This document shows, piece after piece, positions 17,519-25,501 of a stretch of 64,000 nt of DNA. The position numbers were made by a program, and so were the translations under genes. Source of the DNA: G963708235 sp963708235 (GTDB lineage Bacteria; Actinomycetota; Acidimicrobiia; Spongiisociales; UBA5794). The stretch lies in assembly GCA_963708235.1 (NCBI GenBank), contig OY970200.1:124001-188000 (forward strand), read 5' to 3'. The notes under the pieces were generated by a model. It saw only the letters and a list, made by a program, of their open reading frames with translations. It had not been told where the DNA came from and ran no database searches. Within the stretch, counting starts at the first letter, position 1, and each line of letters starts with the position of its first letter.

Positions 17519-18820
17519 TCAGGGCGCGGCGTAGTCGTTGTCGATGGCCCGTCGGGGTCCCAGCCACACGGCGTAGTCCCCTACGCTCGATCCGACGGCG
17601 ATGATCTGGTCGCCGAAGATCGTCACATCGTGGATCGCGGTCCTGGATCCGAAGATGTCGGGATCGCGTGGCGACTGGTTCCAGGTTTCGCCGTCGGTGG
17701 ATGTCCAGATGACTCCGACGAACTTCTCCGAGCCCACCACCACGATGCCGGTTCCCGATGTGGCGAGACCGAGATATTGCGCCTCGGCGCTGTCGTCGGT
17801 CGCACCATCGACCGTCCAGTCGATCGCGTCGATCGACGTCCAGATCGCCGAGGGGCTGAATCGATGGGCGCCGTCGCTGACCATCACGAAGGCGGATTCC
17901 GACGCCGCCACCTCGACCACGCCGACGCTGTCCGGCGCCGGGTCGATGAGAATCGACGGGGTCTCTTCCCACAGGGATCCGTCCCAGGAGGTCCAGATCC
18001 ACGGCATCGGTCGGGTGGTATCGGAACCGACGGCGACGAACCCTTCCTCCGTGCCCACCACGCTGTGGAGGATCGGGGATTCCCCTCCTCCGAATCCGCC
18101 GAACATCTCCCTGGGAATGCCGGCCCACGACCGGCCGTCGCTGGATGTCCATGCCAGTGGTCCCCCGGAATCGTCGGAACTTCCTCCGCCCACCGCCACC
18201 CACTCACCGTTGCTCACGGCAACGGCGTTGATGAACTCCCGAGGCTCCTCAGCGTCGCCGACGGCATCGAGACGTTCCCAGACCTGTCCGTCCGAAGAGG
18301 TCCAGACGGTTGCGGTGGCCGAGGCGAACGTGCGGCCTCCGTCCTCCAGCGATCCGCTGTATCCGACCGCCACAAAGCCGGAACCGTCGGCCACTACATC
18401 AGTGAAGTAGTCCCGCTGCCCCTCGGGTGGCGCAGGCACATCCGCCAGCCCCCACCGGAGACCGTCCGGCGAACTCCAGATGACGCCGTGGCCGTCGACG
18501 GTTCCAGTGGCGACGAGGAGGTCGTCGCCGGCCGTCACCGCGGTCATCGTCCGCGACCTGAAATCCCGATCGGGGTCCTCGGGTGCGCGTACCCACTCGA
18601 TGGTGTCGACCATCAGCCCCGACTCCCCGAGTCCGGTCGTGGTCACCGGCGGAATCGTCGTGCCAGCGATCGTGGTCGATGAGCTGCCGTCGACGGTGCT
18701 CGCCGGCGTCACCTCGGACGATCCTCCGGAGCAGGCTGCCGTAAACAGCGCCAACCCGCCGACGGTGACCGCCAGCCGATATGGGCGTCGCCGCTGTCTC
18801 GAGATCCGCCGGTCTGTCAC
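17519..18820 (-). CDS. Exported lipoprotein with beta-propeller (sialidase/BNR-like) repeats
   Basis: A protein of about 433 residues with a lipoprotein signal peptide (LFTAACSGG) and a Ser/Thr linker, followed by repeated units of the type VIWSSPDGLRW, VWTSSDGQVWERL, AWTSSDGRSWAGI, IWTSWDGSLWEE, IWTSIDAIDWTV and VIWTSTDGETWNQ. These S-x-D-G-x-x-W loops are Asp-box (BNR) repeats of six-bladed beta-propellers. The enzyme residues of true sialidases are not apparent, so this is more likely a binding or scaffold protein on the cell surface. The start is GTG 18820 or TTG 18832; neither has a strong ribosome-binding site. Confidence 0.82.
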   Translation of the reverse strand: MTDRRISRQRRRPYRLAVTVGGLALFTAACSGGSSEVTPASTVDGSSSTTIAGTTIPPVTTTGLGESGLMVDTIEWVRAPEDPDRDFRSRTMTAVTAGDDLLVATGTVDGHGVIWSSPDGLRWGLADVPAPPEGQRDYFTDVVADGSGFVAVGYSGSLEDGGRTFASATATVWTSSDGQVWERLDAVGDAEEPREFINAVAVSNGEWVAVGGGSSDDSGGPLAWTSSDGRSWAGIPREMFGGFGGGESPILHSVVGTEEGFVAVGSDTTRPMPWIWTSWDGSLWEETPSILIDPAPDSVGVVEVAASESAFVMVSDGAHRFSPSAIWTSIDAIDWTVDGATDDSAEAQYLGLATSGTGIVVVGSEKFVGVIWTSTDGETWNQSPRDPDIFGSRTAIHDVTIFGDQIIAVGSSVGDYAVWLGPRRAIDNDYAAP

Positions 18821-18907
18821 GGGACAATCCAAGCAGGTGTGCTCGGCCGGTCGGAGATCGCGTGCCCGGCGAAATCGGGTGCACGTCGATCGGTCAGATC
18901 CGGGGAA

Positions 18908-19069
18908 CTACTTGCGCCGGGTCGTCGGTCGAGGTGGCCACTCCAGTGCGGCACTCACCATCGCCAACCCGATGATCAGAAACGGTATCCCGATGCCCAC
19001 GATCATCAGACCCATCCCGACGACCACCAGCGACATCCCGATGAAGGCCATCAGTGTTCGGGCGATCAC
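18908..19069 (-). CDS. Small single-span membrane protein
   Basis: A 53-residue protein starting at GTG (19067-19069). Nearly all of it is hydrophobic (LMAFIGMSLVVVGMGLMIV, then PFLIIGLAMVSAALEW) with a basic tail RPTTRRK, so it would form one long or two short membrane helices. It is too short to place in a family. The start overlaps the stop of the 18-codon frame before it in a GTGA, which suggests translational coupling. Confidence 0.6.
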   Translation of the reverse strand: MIARTLMAFIGMSLVVVGMGLMIVGIGIPFLIIGLAMVSAALEWPPRPTTRRK

Positions 19070-19122
19070 GGTGCGCCACCCGAGCCTGTCAGCGTCGACT
19101 CGACGTACATCGTGTTGGACAT
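19066..19122 (-). CDS. 18-codon leader frame in front of the small membrane protein
   Basis: An ATG at 19120-19122 with AGGAGA six bases upstream opens an 18-codon frame (MSNTMYVESTLTGSGGAP). Its stop overlaps the GTG of the next gene. The good ribosome-binding site belongs to this frame, not to the membrane protein, so it is either a leader peptide for coupled translation or the true N-terminus cut off by a frameshift. Confidence 0.4.
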   Translation of the reverse strand: MSNTMYVESTLTGSGGAP

Positions 19123-19287
19123 GTGATCTCCTGTTGTGAGGTCACACATGGAGACACCAGCCAGTCCCACTACGTGACAGTCGTCACGTCCCGCACGGTC
19201 CGACCATCGCGGTGCCCTGCTGATCCAAACTCCGAAACAGTCCTAAGACCCTTGTCGCAGACGGCCAGGTCGACGGATCCTTGCGGC

Positions 19288-20124
19288 ATGGTCGCAATGT
19301 TCGAGATCGTTGCCACCGACCGCCTCGGCCCCGACGTCACGCGCTTCGTCATAGTGGCGCCGCGGGTTGCCGCACACGCCCGGCCGGGGCAGTTCGTCAT
19401 CGTCCGGGTGGACGGGGATGGCGAACGGATTCCGTTGACGATCTGTGACCACGACGACGTGGCGGGAACCATCACCCTTGTGGTGCAGGCCGTGGGGCGG
19501 ACCACCATGTTGATGAGCCGGCTAGGCCCCGGCGATGCGATCGCCGACGTTCTCGGCCCGCTCGGGCGGCCCACCGACATCGCCCGGCACGGTCGCGTCG
19601 TAGTCGTCGCCGGAGGTCTCGGAGCGGCGATCGCACTCCCGGTGGCACGGGCCATGGCTGACGCCGGCAATGACGTCCACGGAATCGTCGGTGCCAGAGA
19701 TCAGGCGCATCTGATCCTGGTCGACGAGATGTCCGAAGCATGTGACGAGATCACCATCGTCACCGATGACGGCTCGGTGGGCGGGCCGGGTCTGGTGACG
19801 GACCCGCTCCAGGTGATCCTTGCCGGAGGCGGGGCGGACCTTGTCTTCGCCGCAGGACCGATTGCGATGATGGCGGCGGTGGCCGAGGTCACGCGCCGCC
19901 GTGCGATCCCGACGGTTGTCAGCTTGAACCCGATCATGGTCGACGGCACCGGGATGTGTGGTGGCTGCCGGGTACGCATCGGAAACGACACCAGATTCGC
20001 CTGCATCGACGGACCCGAGTTCGATGCCCATCTGGTCGACTTCGATCTTCTCGCCACTCGGAACCGGGCCTATCTCGTGTTCGAGAGGTGCCAGAGGGAA
20101 GCGACCTGGGCCGGCCATGGCTGA
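19288..20124 (+). CDS. nfnA: NfnA-like FAD/[2Fe-2S] subunit of NAD(P)H:ferredoxin oxidoreductase
   Basis: The protein (278 aa) has a ferredoxin-reductase-like FAD domain (RPGQFVIVRVDGDGERIPLT), an NAD(P)-binding domain (VVVVAGGLGAAIALPVARAM) and a C-terminal [2Fe-2S] site with cysteines in GMCGGCRVRIGNDTRFAC (residues ~223-237). This is the pattern of the small subunit of NfnAB (also called SudB), and of PyrK-like subunits. Together with the following gene it would form an NADH-dependent reduced-ferredoxin:NADP oxidoreductase. An ATG nine bases later (MFEIVATDRLG) is an equally likely start. The stop overlaps the start of nfnB by eight bases. Confidence 0.85.
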   Translation: MVAMFEIVATDRLGPDVTRFVIVAPRVAAHARPGQFVIVRVDGDGERIPLTICDHDDVAGTITLVVQAVGRTTMLMSRLGPGDAIADVLGPLGRPTDIARHGRVVVVAGGLGAAIALPVARAMADAGNDVHGIVGARDQAHLILVDEMSEACDEITIVTDDGSVGGPGLVTDPLQVILAGGGADLVFAAGPIAMMAAVAEVTRRRAIPTVVSLNPIMVDGTGMCGGCRVRIGNDTRFACIDGPEFDAHLVDFDLLATRNRAYLVFERCQREATWAGHG

Positions 20125-21529
20125 GTTCTCCAAGCGCGAGCGCATGGCGCTGGACCGCACACCGATGCCGGTTCGCAACCCGACCGAGCGACGGGGCGAC
20201 TTCGACGAGGTGAATCTCGGGTTCACCAGTGAGCTGGCCATGCTCGAGGCCTCGCGCTGCCTCGACTGCAAGCGACCCGTGTGCATCGAGGGCTGCCCGG
20301 TCGGGGTTCGCATCAACGACTTCCTCGGCGCGGTCGCCGCCGGTGACTTCGCCGGCGCCGCCGACGTGATCCGTTCGGACAACGCCCTCCCCGGGGTCTG
20401 TGGCCGGGTCTGTCCCCAGGAGACACAGTGCGAGGGGGCATGTGTCCTCGGCAAGAAGGGCAAGCCGATCGCCATAGGGCACGTCGAGAGGTTCGTCGCC
20501 GACTGGGACCGGGAACACCCCCTCGCACCGGCACCCGCAATCGCCGTATCCACCGGGAAGCGGGTAGCGATCGTGGGGTCGGGGCCGGCGGGGCTGGCCT
20601 GCGCCGGGGACCTGGCGCAGGCGGGTCACGAGGTCACCATCTACGAGGCGCTCCACGAACCGGGTGGCGTGCTGGTCTACGGCATCCCCGGGTTCCGTCT
20701 TCCCAAGGAGATCGTCCGTGCCGAGGTCGACGCCCTGCAGCGTCTGGGTGTTCGTTTCGAGATCGACGTGCTGGTCGGTGCCGGCCCCACCATCGACAGC
20801 CTGATGTCCGACGATGGTTTCGACGCCGTCTTCGTGGGGACCGGTGCCGGGCTGCCCCGGTTCCCCGGCATCCCCGGGGAGGACCTGATCGGGGTGTACT
20901 CGGCCAACGAGTTCCTGACCAGGGTGAACCTGATGGGCGCTTATCAGGATGGTGCCGAAACTCCGGTGTACCAACTGGAGCGCCAGCCGGTGGCCGTCAT
21001 CGGCGGAGGCAATACGGCCATCGATGCGGCGCGCACCGCGCTCCGGCTCGGCGGGGCCCCGGTGACCTTGTTCTACCGGCGGACCGAGGAGGAACTGCCC
21101 GCCCGTCGCGAAGAGGTCGACCACGCTCGGGAGGAGGGGGTCCGGTTCTCGTTCCTGACCTCCCCCATCGCCTTCGAGGGTGAGGGAGGCTGGCTGCGGG
21201 CCGTGCGTCTCCAGCGAATGGCGCTTGGATCAAACGACGAAAGTGGGCGTCGTAGCCCCGTCCCCATCGAGGGCGACATCGAGGTCGAGGAGGCCGTCGT
21301 GGCCATCATCGCCATCGGGAACGCAGCGAACCCTGTGCTGTTGCGGGCCACGCCCGACCTGGAGACGACGGGCCGCGGAACCGTGGTGGTGGACCTCGAT
21401 ACGGGGGCGACCTCGATCCCGGGTGTGTTCGCCGGGGGAGATGTCGCCACCGGTGGCGCCACGGTCATCCTCGCCATGGGGGCGGGACGACGCGCCGCCG
21501 CCTCGATCGCCACCTATCTCGAATCGTGA
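20117..21529 (+). CDS. nfnB: NfnB-like / glutamate synthase small-chain-type flavoprotein
   Basis: The protein (470 aa) resembles the large subunit of NfnAB (SudA) and the glutamate synthase small chain. The N-terminal domain has two cysteine sets for [4Fe-4S] clusters (CLDCKRPVCIEGCPVGV and CGRVCPQETQCEGACVLG). It then has an FAD motif (VAIVGSGPAGLACAGDLAQA), a NADPH motif (VAVIGGGNTAIDAARTA) and the closing FAD contact GVFAGGDVATGGATVI. It overlaps nfnA by eight bases. No gltB-like large subunit is near, and the PyrK-like partner favours Nfn over glutamate synthase. A perfect hairpin terminator follows at 21651. Confidence 0.87.
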   Translation: MAEFSKRERMALDRTPMPVRNPTERRGDFDEVNLGFTSELAMLEASRCLDCKRPVCIEGCPVGVRINDFLGAVAAGDFAGAADVIRSDNALPGVCGRVCPQETQCEGACVLGKKGKPIAIGHVERFVADWDREHPLAPAPAIAVSTGKRVAIVGSGPAGLACAGDLAQAGHEVTIYEALHEPGGVLVYGIPGFRLPKEIVRAEVDALQRLGVRFEIDVLVGAGPTIDSLMSDDGFDAVFVGTGAGLPRFPGIPGEDLIGVYSANEFLTRVNLMGAYQDGAETPVYQLERQPVAVIGGGNTAIDAARTALRLGGAPVTLFYRRTEEELPARREEVDHAREEGVRFSFLTSPIAFEGEGGWLRAVRLQRMALGSNDESGRRSPVPIEGDIEVEEAVVAIIAIGNAANPVLLRATPDLETTGRGTVVVDLDTGATSIPGVFAGGDVATGGATVILAMGAGRRAAASIATYLES

Positions 21530-21650
21530 CGCCAGGAGACGGCTCCCCGAGAGTCTTGTCACTACGTGGGAGACCAACGCAGCCTGACCTCGTCCGCACG
21601 CTGCAACGAGCGCTGCCGCATCAACCCCTACGTAGCTGGGGCTGGGCGTG

Positions 21651-21688
21651 ACCGAGCCGGTGGGATGCGACGATCCCACCGGCTCGGT
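21651..21688. terminator. Hairpin terminator between convergent genes
   Basis: A perfect 16-base inverted repeat (ACCGAGCCGGTGGGAT and ATCCCACCGGCTCGGT) with a six-base loop stands between nfnB and the convergent metalloprotease gene and can serve both. Confidence 0.85.
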
Positions 21689-21711
21689 GATGCGCTCCTG
21701 CGTTCGGGGGA

Positions 21712-22830
21712 TCAGGCGCCGGGGAAGATCCGGAGCAGGATCTTGATCAGATTGGGTTCGTTCACCGTCAGCCACTGCCTGGTGAACTCGACGTTGTCCC
21801 CGGACCCACGCTCGTATCCGAAGAGACCGGCGGTACCTTCGGCGAAGTACTCATGGGGGGTCGACCTCGTGTAGGCGTCGTCGCCCATGTAGTCGTGGGT
21901 GCTCTTGTTGGATTCCAACACGTTCTTGACGTTGATCATCTCGTGCGGGGCAGCGAACTCCAGAGCGACATGACCGAGTTCATGTGCCAGGACATGGCCG
22001 AGAGCGAACCTGGTCGTCCTCCCGGTGCCGTAGATGAGGCTCTCCTGCCCCACGGCCATGACGATCCGGTTCGTTCCCGGGACCAGCATGCCCCCGGCGC
22101 CCCGTATCGCATCCCAGTCGCGCGGACTGGCGCAGGCCGGGTTGGGCGTGCCGTCGCCGAGCTTCTTCTCGCATGTCTTCGTGCCTCTGAGATGTCTCCA
22201 CTCCGCGAGATCCGTCAACAGCATGTCGGCCGGGATGATGTGGACCTCGAGGATGCGCCCCGCCAGTTGCAGCTTTGCCTGGGTCGACAGCGCACGGGTG
22301 AGGTGACCGGAGACCTGCTTGGCCTTGATGGCTTCGGCGGTATTCGGGTTCATCTTCTTGGTGATGCCGTATCCCCACTGGTACCCGACGACATCGGCTC
22401 CCAGAGCAACGGTGGAACCGAGGTGGGTCGAAGAGGTTCCCATCTTGGCCCTGAACTCGTACTTGGTGGTCGCCTCGGGGTCCACCACCGCCGAGCCGTT
22501 GCGGGCAACGGTGGTGCCGTTCATGGCGACAACCAGCGTCGAGCAGTTCGCCGGGGATGTCGTCTTCCAGGTGATCTTCGTGCCACCCTCGAAAGGGCCA
22601 CCGGTGGTGGTGAACGTCGTCAGGTTGGTCTGGAACAGGCAAACCGCGGTGTGGTCGATGGGCTTGAACTGTGCCGTGGCGGGCTGGGCCCATCCGCCAA
22701 GCAGGATCGTGGCCAGGGCCAGGGCCGTCAGCGCATGGCGCAGGCGCCGCGCCTGCGGGGTCGGTCGGGTTGACGAGGAGGCGTGGAGCACTACCTCGGG
22801 GCGGAGCGGTTCAATCAGGTTCTCATCCAT
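21712..22830 (-). CDS. Secreted HExxH metalloprotease-like protein
   Basis: A 372-residue protein with a twin-basic N-terminus and signal peptide (LTALALATILLGGWAQPATA), an Ig-like middle (residues ~55-140) and a zinc-protease-like C-terminal domain. The latter has HELGHVALEF near residue 281 and, about 45 residues later, STPHEYFAEGTAGLFGYERG, which can give the third ligand glutamate. The arrangement recalls the anthrax lethal factor-type/ATLF group of gluzincins and related secreted proteins. The ATG at 22830 is used because AGGAAAG stands upstream of it. Target and role are unknown; an extracellular protease with a cell-surface substrate is the best guess. Confidence 0.75.
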   Translation of the reverse strand: MDENLIEPLRPEVVLHASSSTRPTPQARRLRHALTALALATILLGGWAQPATAQFKPIDHTAVCLFQTNLTTFTTTGGPFEGGTKITWKTTSPANCSTLVVAMNGTTVARNGSAVVDPEATTKYEFRAKMGTSSTHLGSTVALGADVVGYQWGYGITKKMNPNTAEAIKAKQVSGHLTRALSTQAKLQLAGRILEVHIIPADMLLTDLAEWRHLRGTKTCEKKLGDGTPNPACASPRDWDAIRGAGGMLVPGTNRIVMAVGQESLIYGTGRTTRFALGHVLAHELGHVALEFAAPHEMINVKNVLESNKSTHDYMGDDAYTRSTPHEYFAEGTAGLFGYERGSGDNVEFTRQWLTVNEPNLIKILLRIFPGA

Positions 22831-23074
22831 TGCGGGGTCTTTCCTTGTCGTTCTTGCATACTCCAATGTGGAGTATCAAGATAGTACTCAAAACTGGAGC
22901 AACGTCAAGCCCGCCCGCCCGCCCGTGACCCCTGGTCGCCTCCACGGGGCGTCCCAGGGGAACCCGAACCCGCGTCGTAGCCGCCCCCCACCGAACACGG
23001 GCTTGCCGTCGGGCGCGATCCTCGACACCTATCTCGAGGCGCAACGACTCTCCGGGGGATAGGGTGAGGCCCAG

Positions 23075-23582
23075 GTGGATCTGCTGGGTCGGGTACTGCT
23101 CGTCGTGATGGTCATGGTGCTCGCCTTGGCGGCGCTCAATGCCATCGTCATCACCTGGGCGACCGTGCTCGACAACCGACGTTCGTCGGCGCTGGCGCGC
23201 GAGACTTCGCAACGTTCGTTGGACCGGCCTCCTGCTGGTCGGGCTGGGTCTCGCCACCCTCGCCTGGGGACTCCTGGCTGAAGGGGTGGGCACGACTGCT
23301 CTCCCTTGGGCGGCGGCCTACGTGGCCGGGGGCATCGTGGTTCTGCTGGTGGTCCGCTACGTCGACCGGCCCCCGAGGGACACCTCGTTCAAGGCGTTGC
23401 CGGTCATGGGCAGCGCTCTGGCGGTGGTCGGAGCGGCGATGGCCGCCATCGGGTTGATTACGGACTCCTCGGATCTGACCAGCTATGGATTCGCCGGTCT
23501 GGCGGGAGGAATCCTCATCGCCATCGTGGGTCTGATCGGTAGTCGCCGGGGCGATGACGGGCTCCCGGAGAATCGGAACTGA
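23075..23582 (+). CDS. Multi-span membrane protein, probably frameshifted
   Basis: Two overlapping frames make up this gene. The first starts at GTG 23075 and gives one membrane helix (LLGRVLLVVMVMVLALAAL) and a short polar loop. The second carries three or four further helices (GLLLVGLGLATLAWGLLAEG, PWAAAYVAGGIVVLLVVRYV, GSALAVVGAAMAAIGLIT, GFAGLAGGILIAIVGLIGS). The second frame has no good start of its own, as its only ATG (23139) lies 140 bases inside the first. One indel near 23200-23215 would fuse them into one protein of about 168 residues. No family is recognised. Confidence 0.55.
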
Positions 23583-23622
23583 CACCTTCTGTCTCCGGAC
23601 AGCCCTCTGGCTCTCCATCGCT

Positions 23623-25209
23623 TCAGTCTTCGCCCAGCCGGCTGATCGGGCCGGGCCAGGCACCTCCGCCGGTGGTCACCCGTTCGAGCAGCGCCACCGT
23701 GTCGTCGAACAGGGAACGGGCCCCCTCCGGGGACTCGGCGATGGCGACCATTCCCAGCTTCCCGAACTCCGACACCGCCCCGAGCAGGTGGAACACGACG
23801 CCGCGGTGGTTGGCGGCGTCGAAGTGGAGACGGTTGCACACGGCAATGTCGACCACATCGTCGGGATCCAGTCCCCGGTACGAGGGGCTCTGGACGTTGT
23901 CCGAGGCGACGTAGAAGCGCGGTTGACCGCTGCTCGTCCGGTAGGTGCCGACTTCCGGATCGTATGTCCCGTCGGTGAGGAACTGCAGCATCAGGTAGGG
24001 GAGCGTGGTCCCGCCCTTGCGCAGGTTGATCTCGATCGCGTACGACTCCCAGCCGTCCCCACGTGGCACGCAGATGAAGTCGACGGCGAGCCGTCCGATC
24101 ACCCCCCGACGTGCCAACTCCTCGGACACCCGTATCGCCTCTCCGTGGATGGTGGACCGGTAGCCGGGATCAGCGGGGAACGTGCACCCCAGGTAGGTCT
24201 GCCCGGATCGACCTCCCAGCATCTGGTCATGGCTGGAAACCAACTCCACGACGCCCTCCGGGTTCACCCGGCACTGGACCGATGGAGATCTGGTGTCGTC
24301 GGACTCGATGAACTGCTCGACCACGCCTCCCATCTCACCGAGTTTCGCCATGTAGCGCTCGAAGGCCTCACTCCTGGCCTCGAACGTGATGTCGTGGGGC
24401 AGGCGGCGGCGGATCTGGGTGGACAGGTCGCTCCCGGGCTCGATGCCATCGAACCCGAACAAGGCGTTGCCCTCTCCGGAGAAGCCCTCGTCGAGCTTGA
24501 TCACCGCCCGGCGCATATCGGGGTGGCGTCGCTTCAGGGCGGCGAGCCCTTCGACCACGTCGTCGGTGTCCCGCAGATGCTCGAACCCGTCCGGATGGGG
24601 CACGCCGACCGCCGCAAAGATCTCCCGGCTGCCACTCTTCGATCCGAGGTGGGCCAGCGACGGGTCACACGCATACATGGGGAGATCCAGCCGAAGCGCC
24701 AGTCTCCTCTCCGCACCGGTGGAGCTGAAGCATGTGATGTGGGAGTTCTCAGGTGCGATCAGCTCGGCGCTGATGCGGTCCAGCAGCCGGGGTCGCTCGA
24801 GGATCTTGGCGGTCAACGAGCGGATGGTGCCGTCGTCGCACGAGAGCAACGTGAGTCGTCGCCGTGCGTGACGGCTGGGGACACCCGGAAGCAGATGGAG
24901 GTAGTAGTCGACGATCGCCGGGTGGATCGGCTTGCTCGTCACATAGATGACCTTGGTGCGCGGCAGGCGCAGCAGCATCAGCATGCACAACATTCTCTCC
25001 TCGTAGTGGAGCACCCCGGCGACCTTGCTCAGCTCGGATTCGGGAAGGCTGAGACTCGGGACCACCACCACCGTCCGCGGTTCCAGCGGATCGGAGAACA
25101 CCCTGCGGTGAATATCTCCCATGTGGAGTTGCAGGTCGGAGAACGACACCAGCTCACCTGGCTCCGATGCCGGGAGAAGCGTGGCCACGCCGCGGAGATC
25201 TGCTGTCAT
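23623..25209 (-). CDS. PGM1-type peptide ligase (ATP-grasp)
   Basis: The protein (528 aa from the ATG at 25209) resembles PGM1, the pheganomycin-type ATP-grasp ligase that joins an amino acid derivative to ribosomal peptides. The N-terminal half (VVVPSLSLPESELSKVAGV, VIYVTSKPIHPAIVDYYLHL) is the PGM1-specific domain. The C-terminal half is ATP-grasp: RRAVIKLDEGFSGEGNALF, VVEQFIESDDTRSPSVQ and the metal-binding YAIEINLRKGGTTLPYL. No precursor peptide, transporter or other biosynthetic gene lies next to it, so its substrate is open. It is divergent from the exported nucleotidase. Confidence 0.82.
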   Translation of the reverse strand: MTADLRGVATLLPASEPGELVSFSDLQLHMGDIHRRVFSDPLEPRTVVVVPSLSLPESELSKVAGVLHYEERMLCMLMLLRLPRTKVIYVTSKPIHPAIVDYYLHLLPGVPSRHARRRLTLLSCDDGTIRSLTAKILERPRLLDRISAELIAPENSHITCFSSTGAERRLALRLDLPMYACDPSLAHLGSKSGSREIFAAVGVPHPDGFEHLRDTDDVVEGLAALKRRHPDMRRAVIKLDEGFSGEGNALFGFDGIEPGSDLSTQIRRRLPHDITFEARSEAFERYMAKLGEMGGVVEQFIESDDTRSPSVQCRVNPEGVVELVSSHDQMLGGRSGQTYLGCTFPADPGYRSTIHGEAIRVSEELARRGVIGRLAVDFICVPRGDGWESYAIEINLRKGGTTLPYLMLQFLTDGTYDPEVGTYRTSSGQPRFYVASDNVQSPSYRGLDPDDVVDIAVCNRLHFDAANHRGVVFHLLGAVSEFGKLGMVAIAESPEGARSLFDDTVALLERVTTGGGAWPGPISRLGED

Positions 25210-25453
25210 GACCCGACTCTGCGCAACCGGTGACCGGCAGCCCAGGGCCGAAGGACCCACAATCGGTCGGATCCTTACGCACATCGGGCTGGCGCGGACG
25301 CACCCGTCGCGGGTCGAGTCTGCCAACCTGCCGACCGCCCGGGCCCGCAACAGCGTCCGATTCGTCGATGCCGTGATGCGTCCACACCAATTGTGGGTGG
25401 TCGCGCCGGGCGTAATCAGGTCGTCACTGCCTGGCATGTTCTGCTAAAACGGG

Positions 25454-25485
25454 AAGGAGCCCGGGCAACATCGAACCGGGCCCTT
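25454..25485. promoter_or_regulatory. 5' UTR hairpin before the nucleotidase gene
   Basis: GCCCGG (25459-25464) and its complement with AAGG/CCTT outer pairs form a hairpin with an 11-base loop. It ends 16 bases before the ATG at 25502, just upstream of the ribosome-binding site AGAAGGGGG. It may control translation or end transcripts from upstream. Confidence 0.4.
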
Positions 25486-25501
25486 CTAGAAGGGGGACTC
25501 G

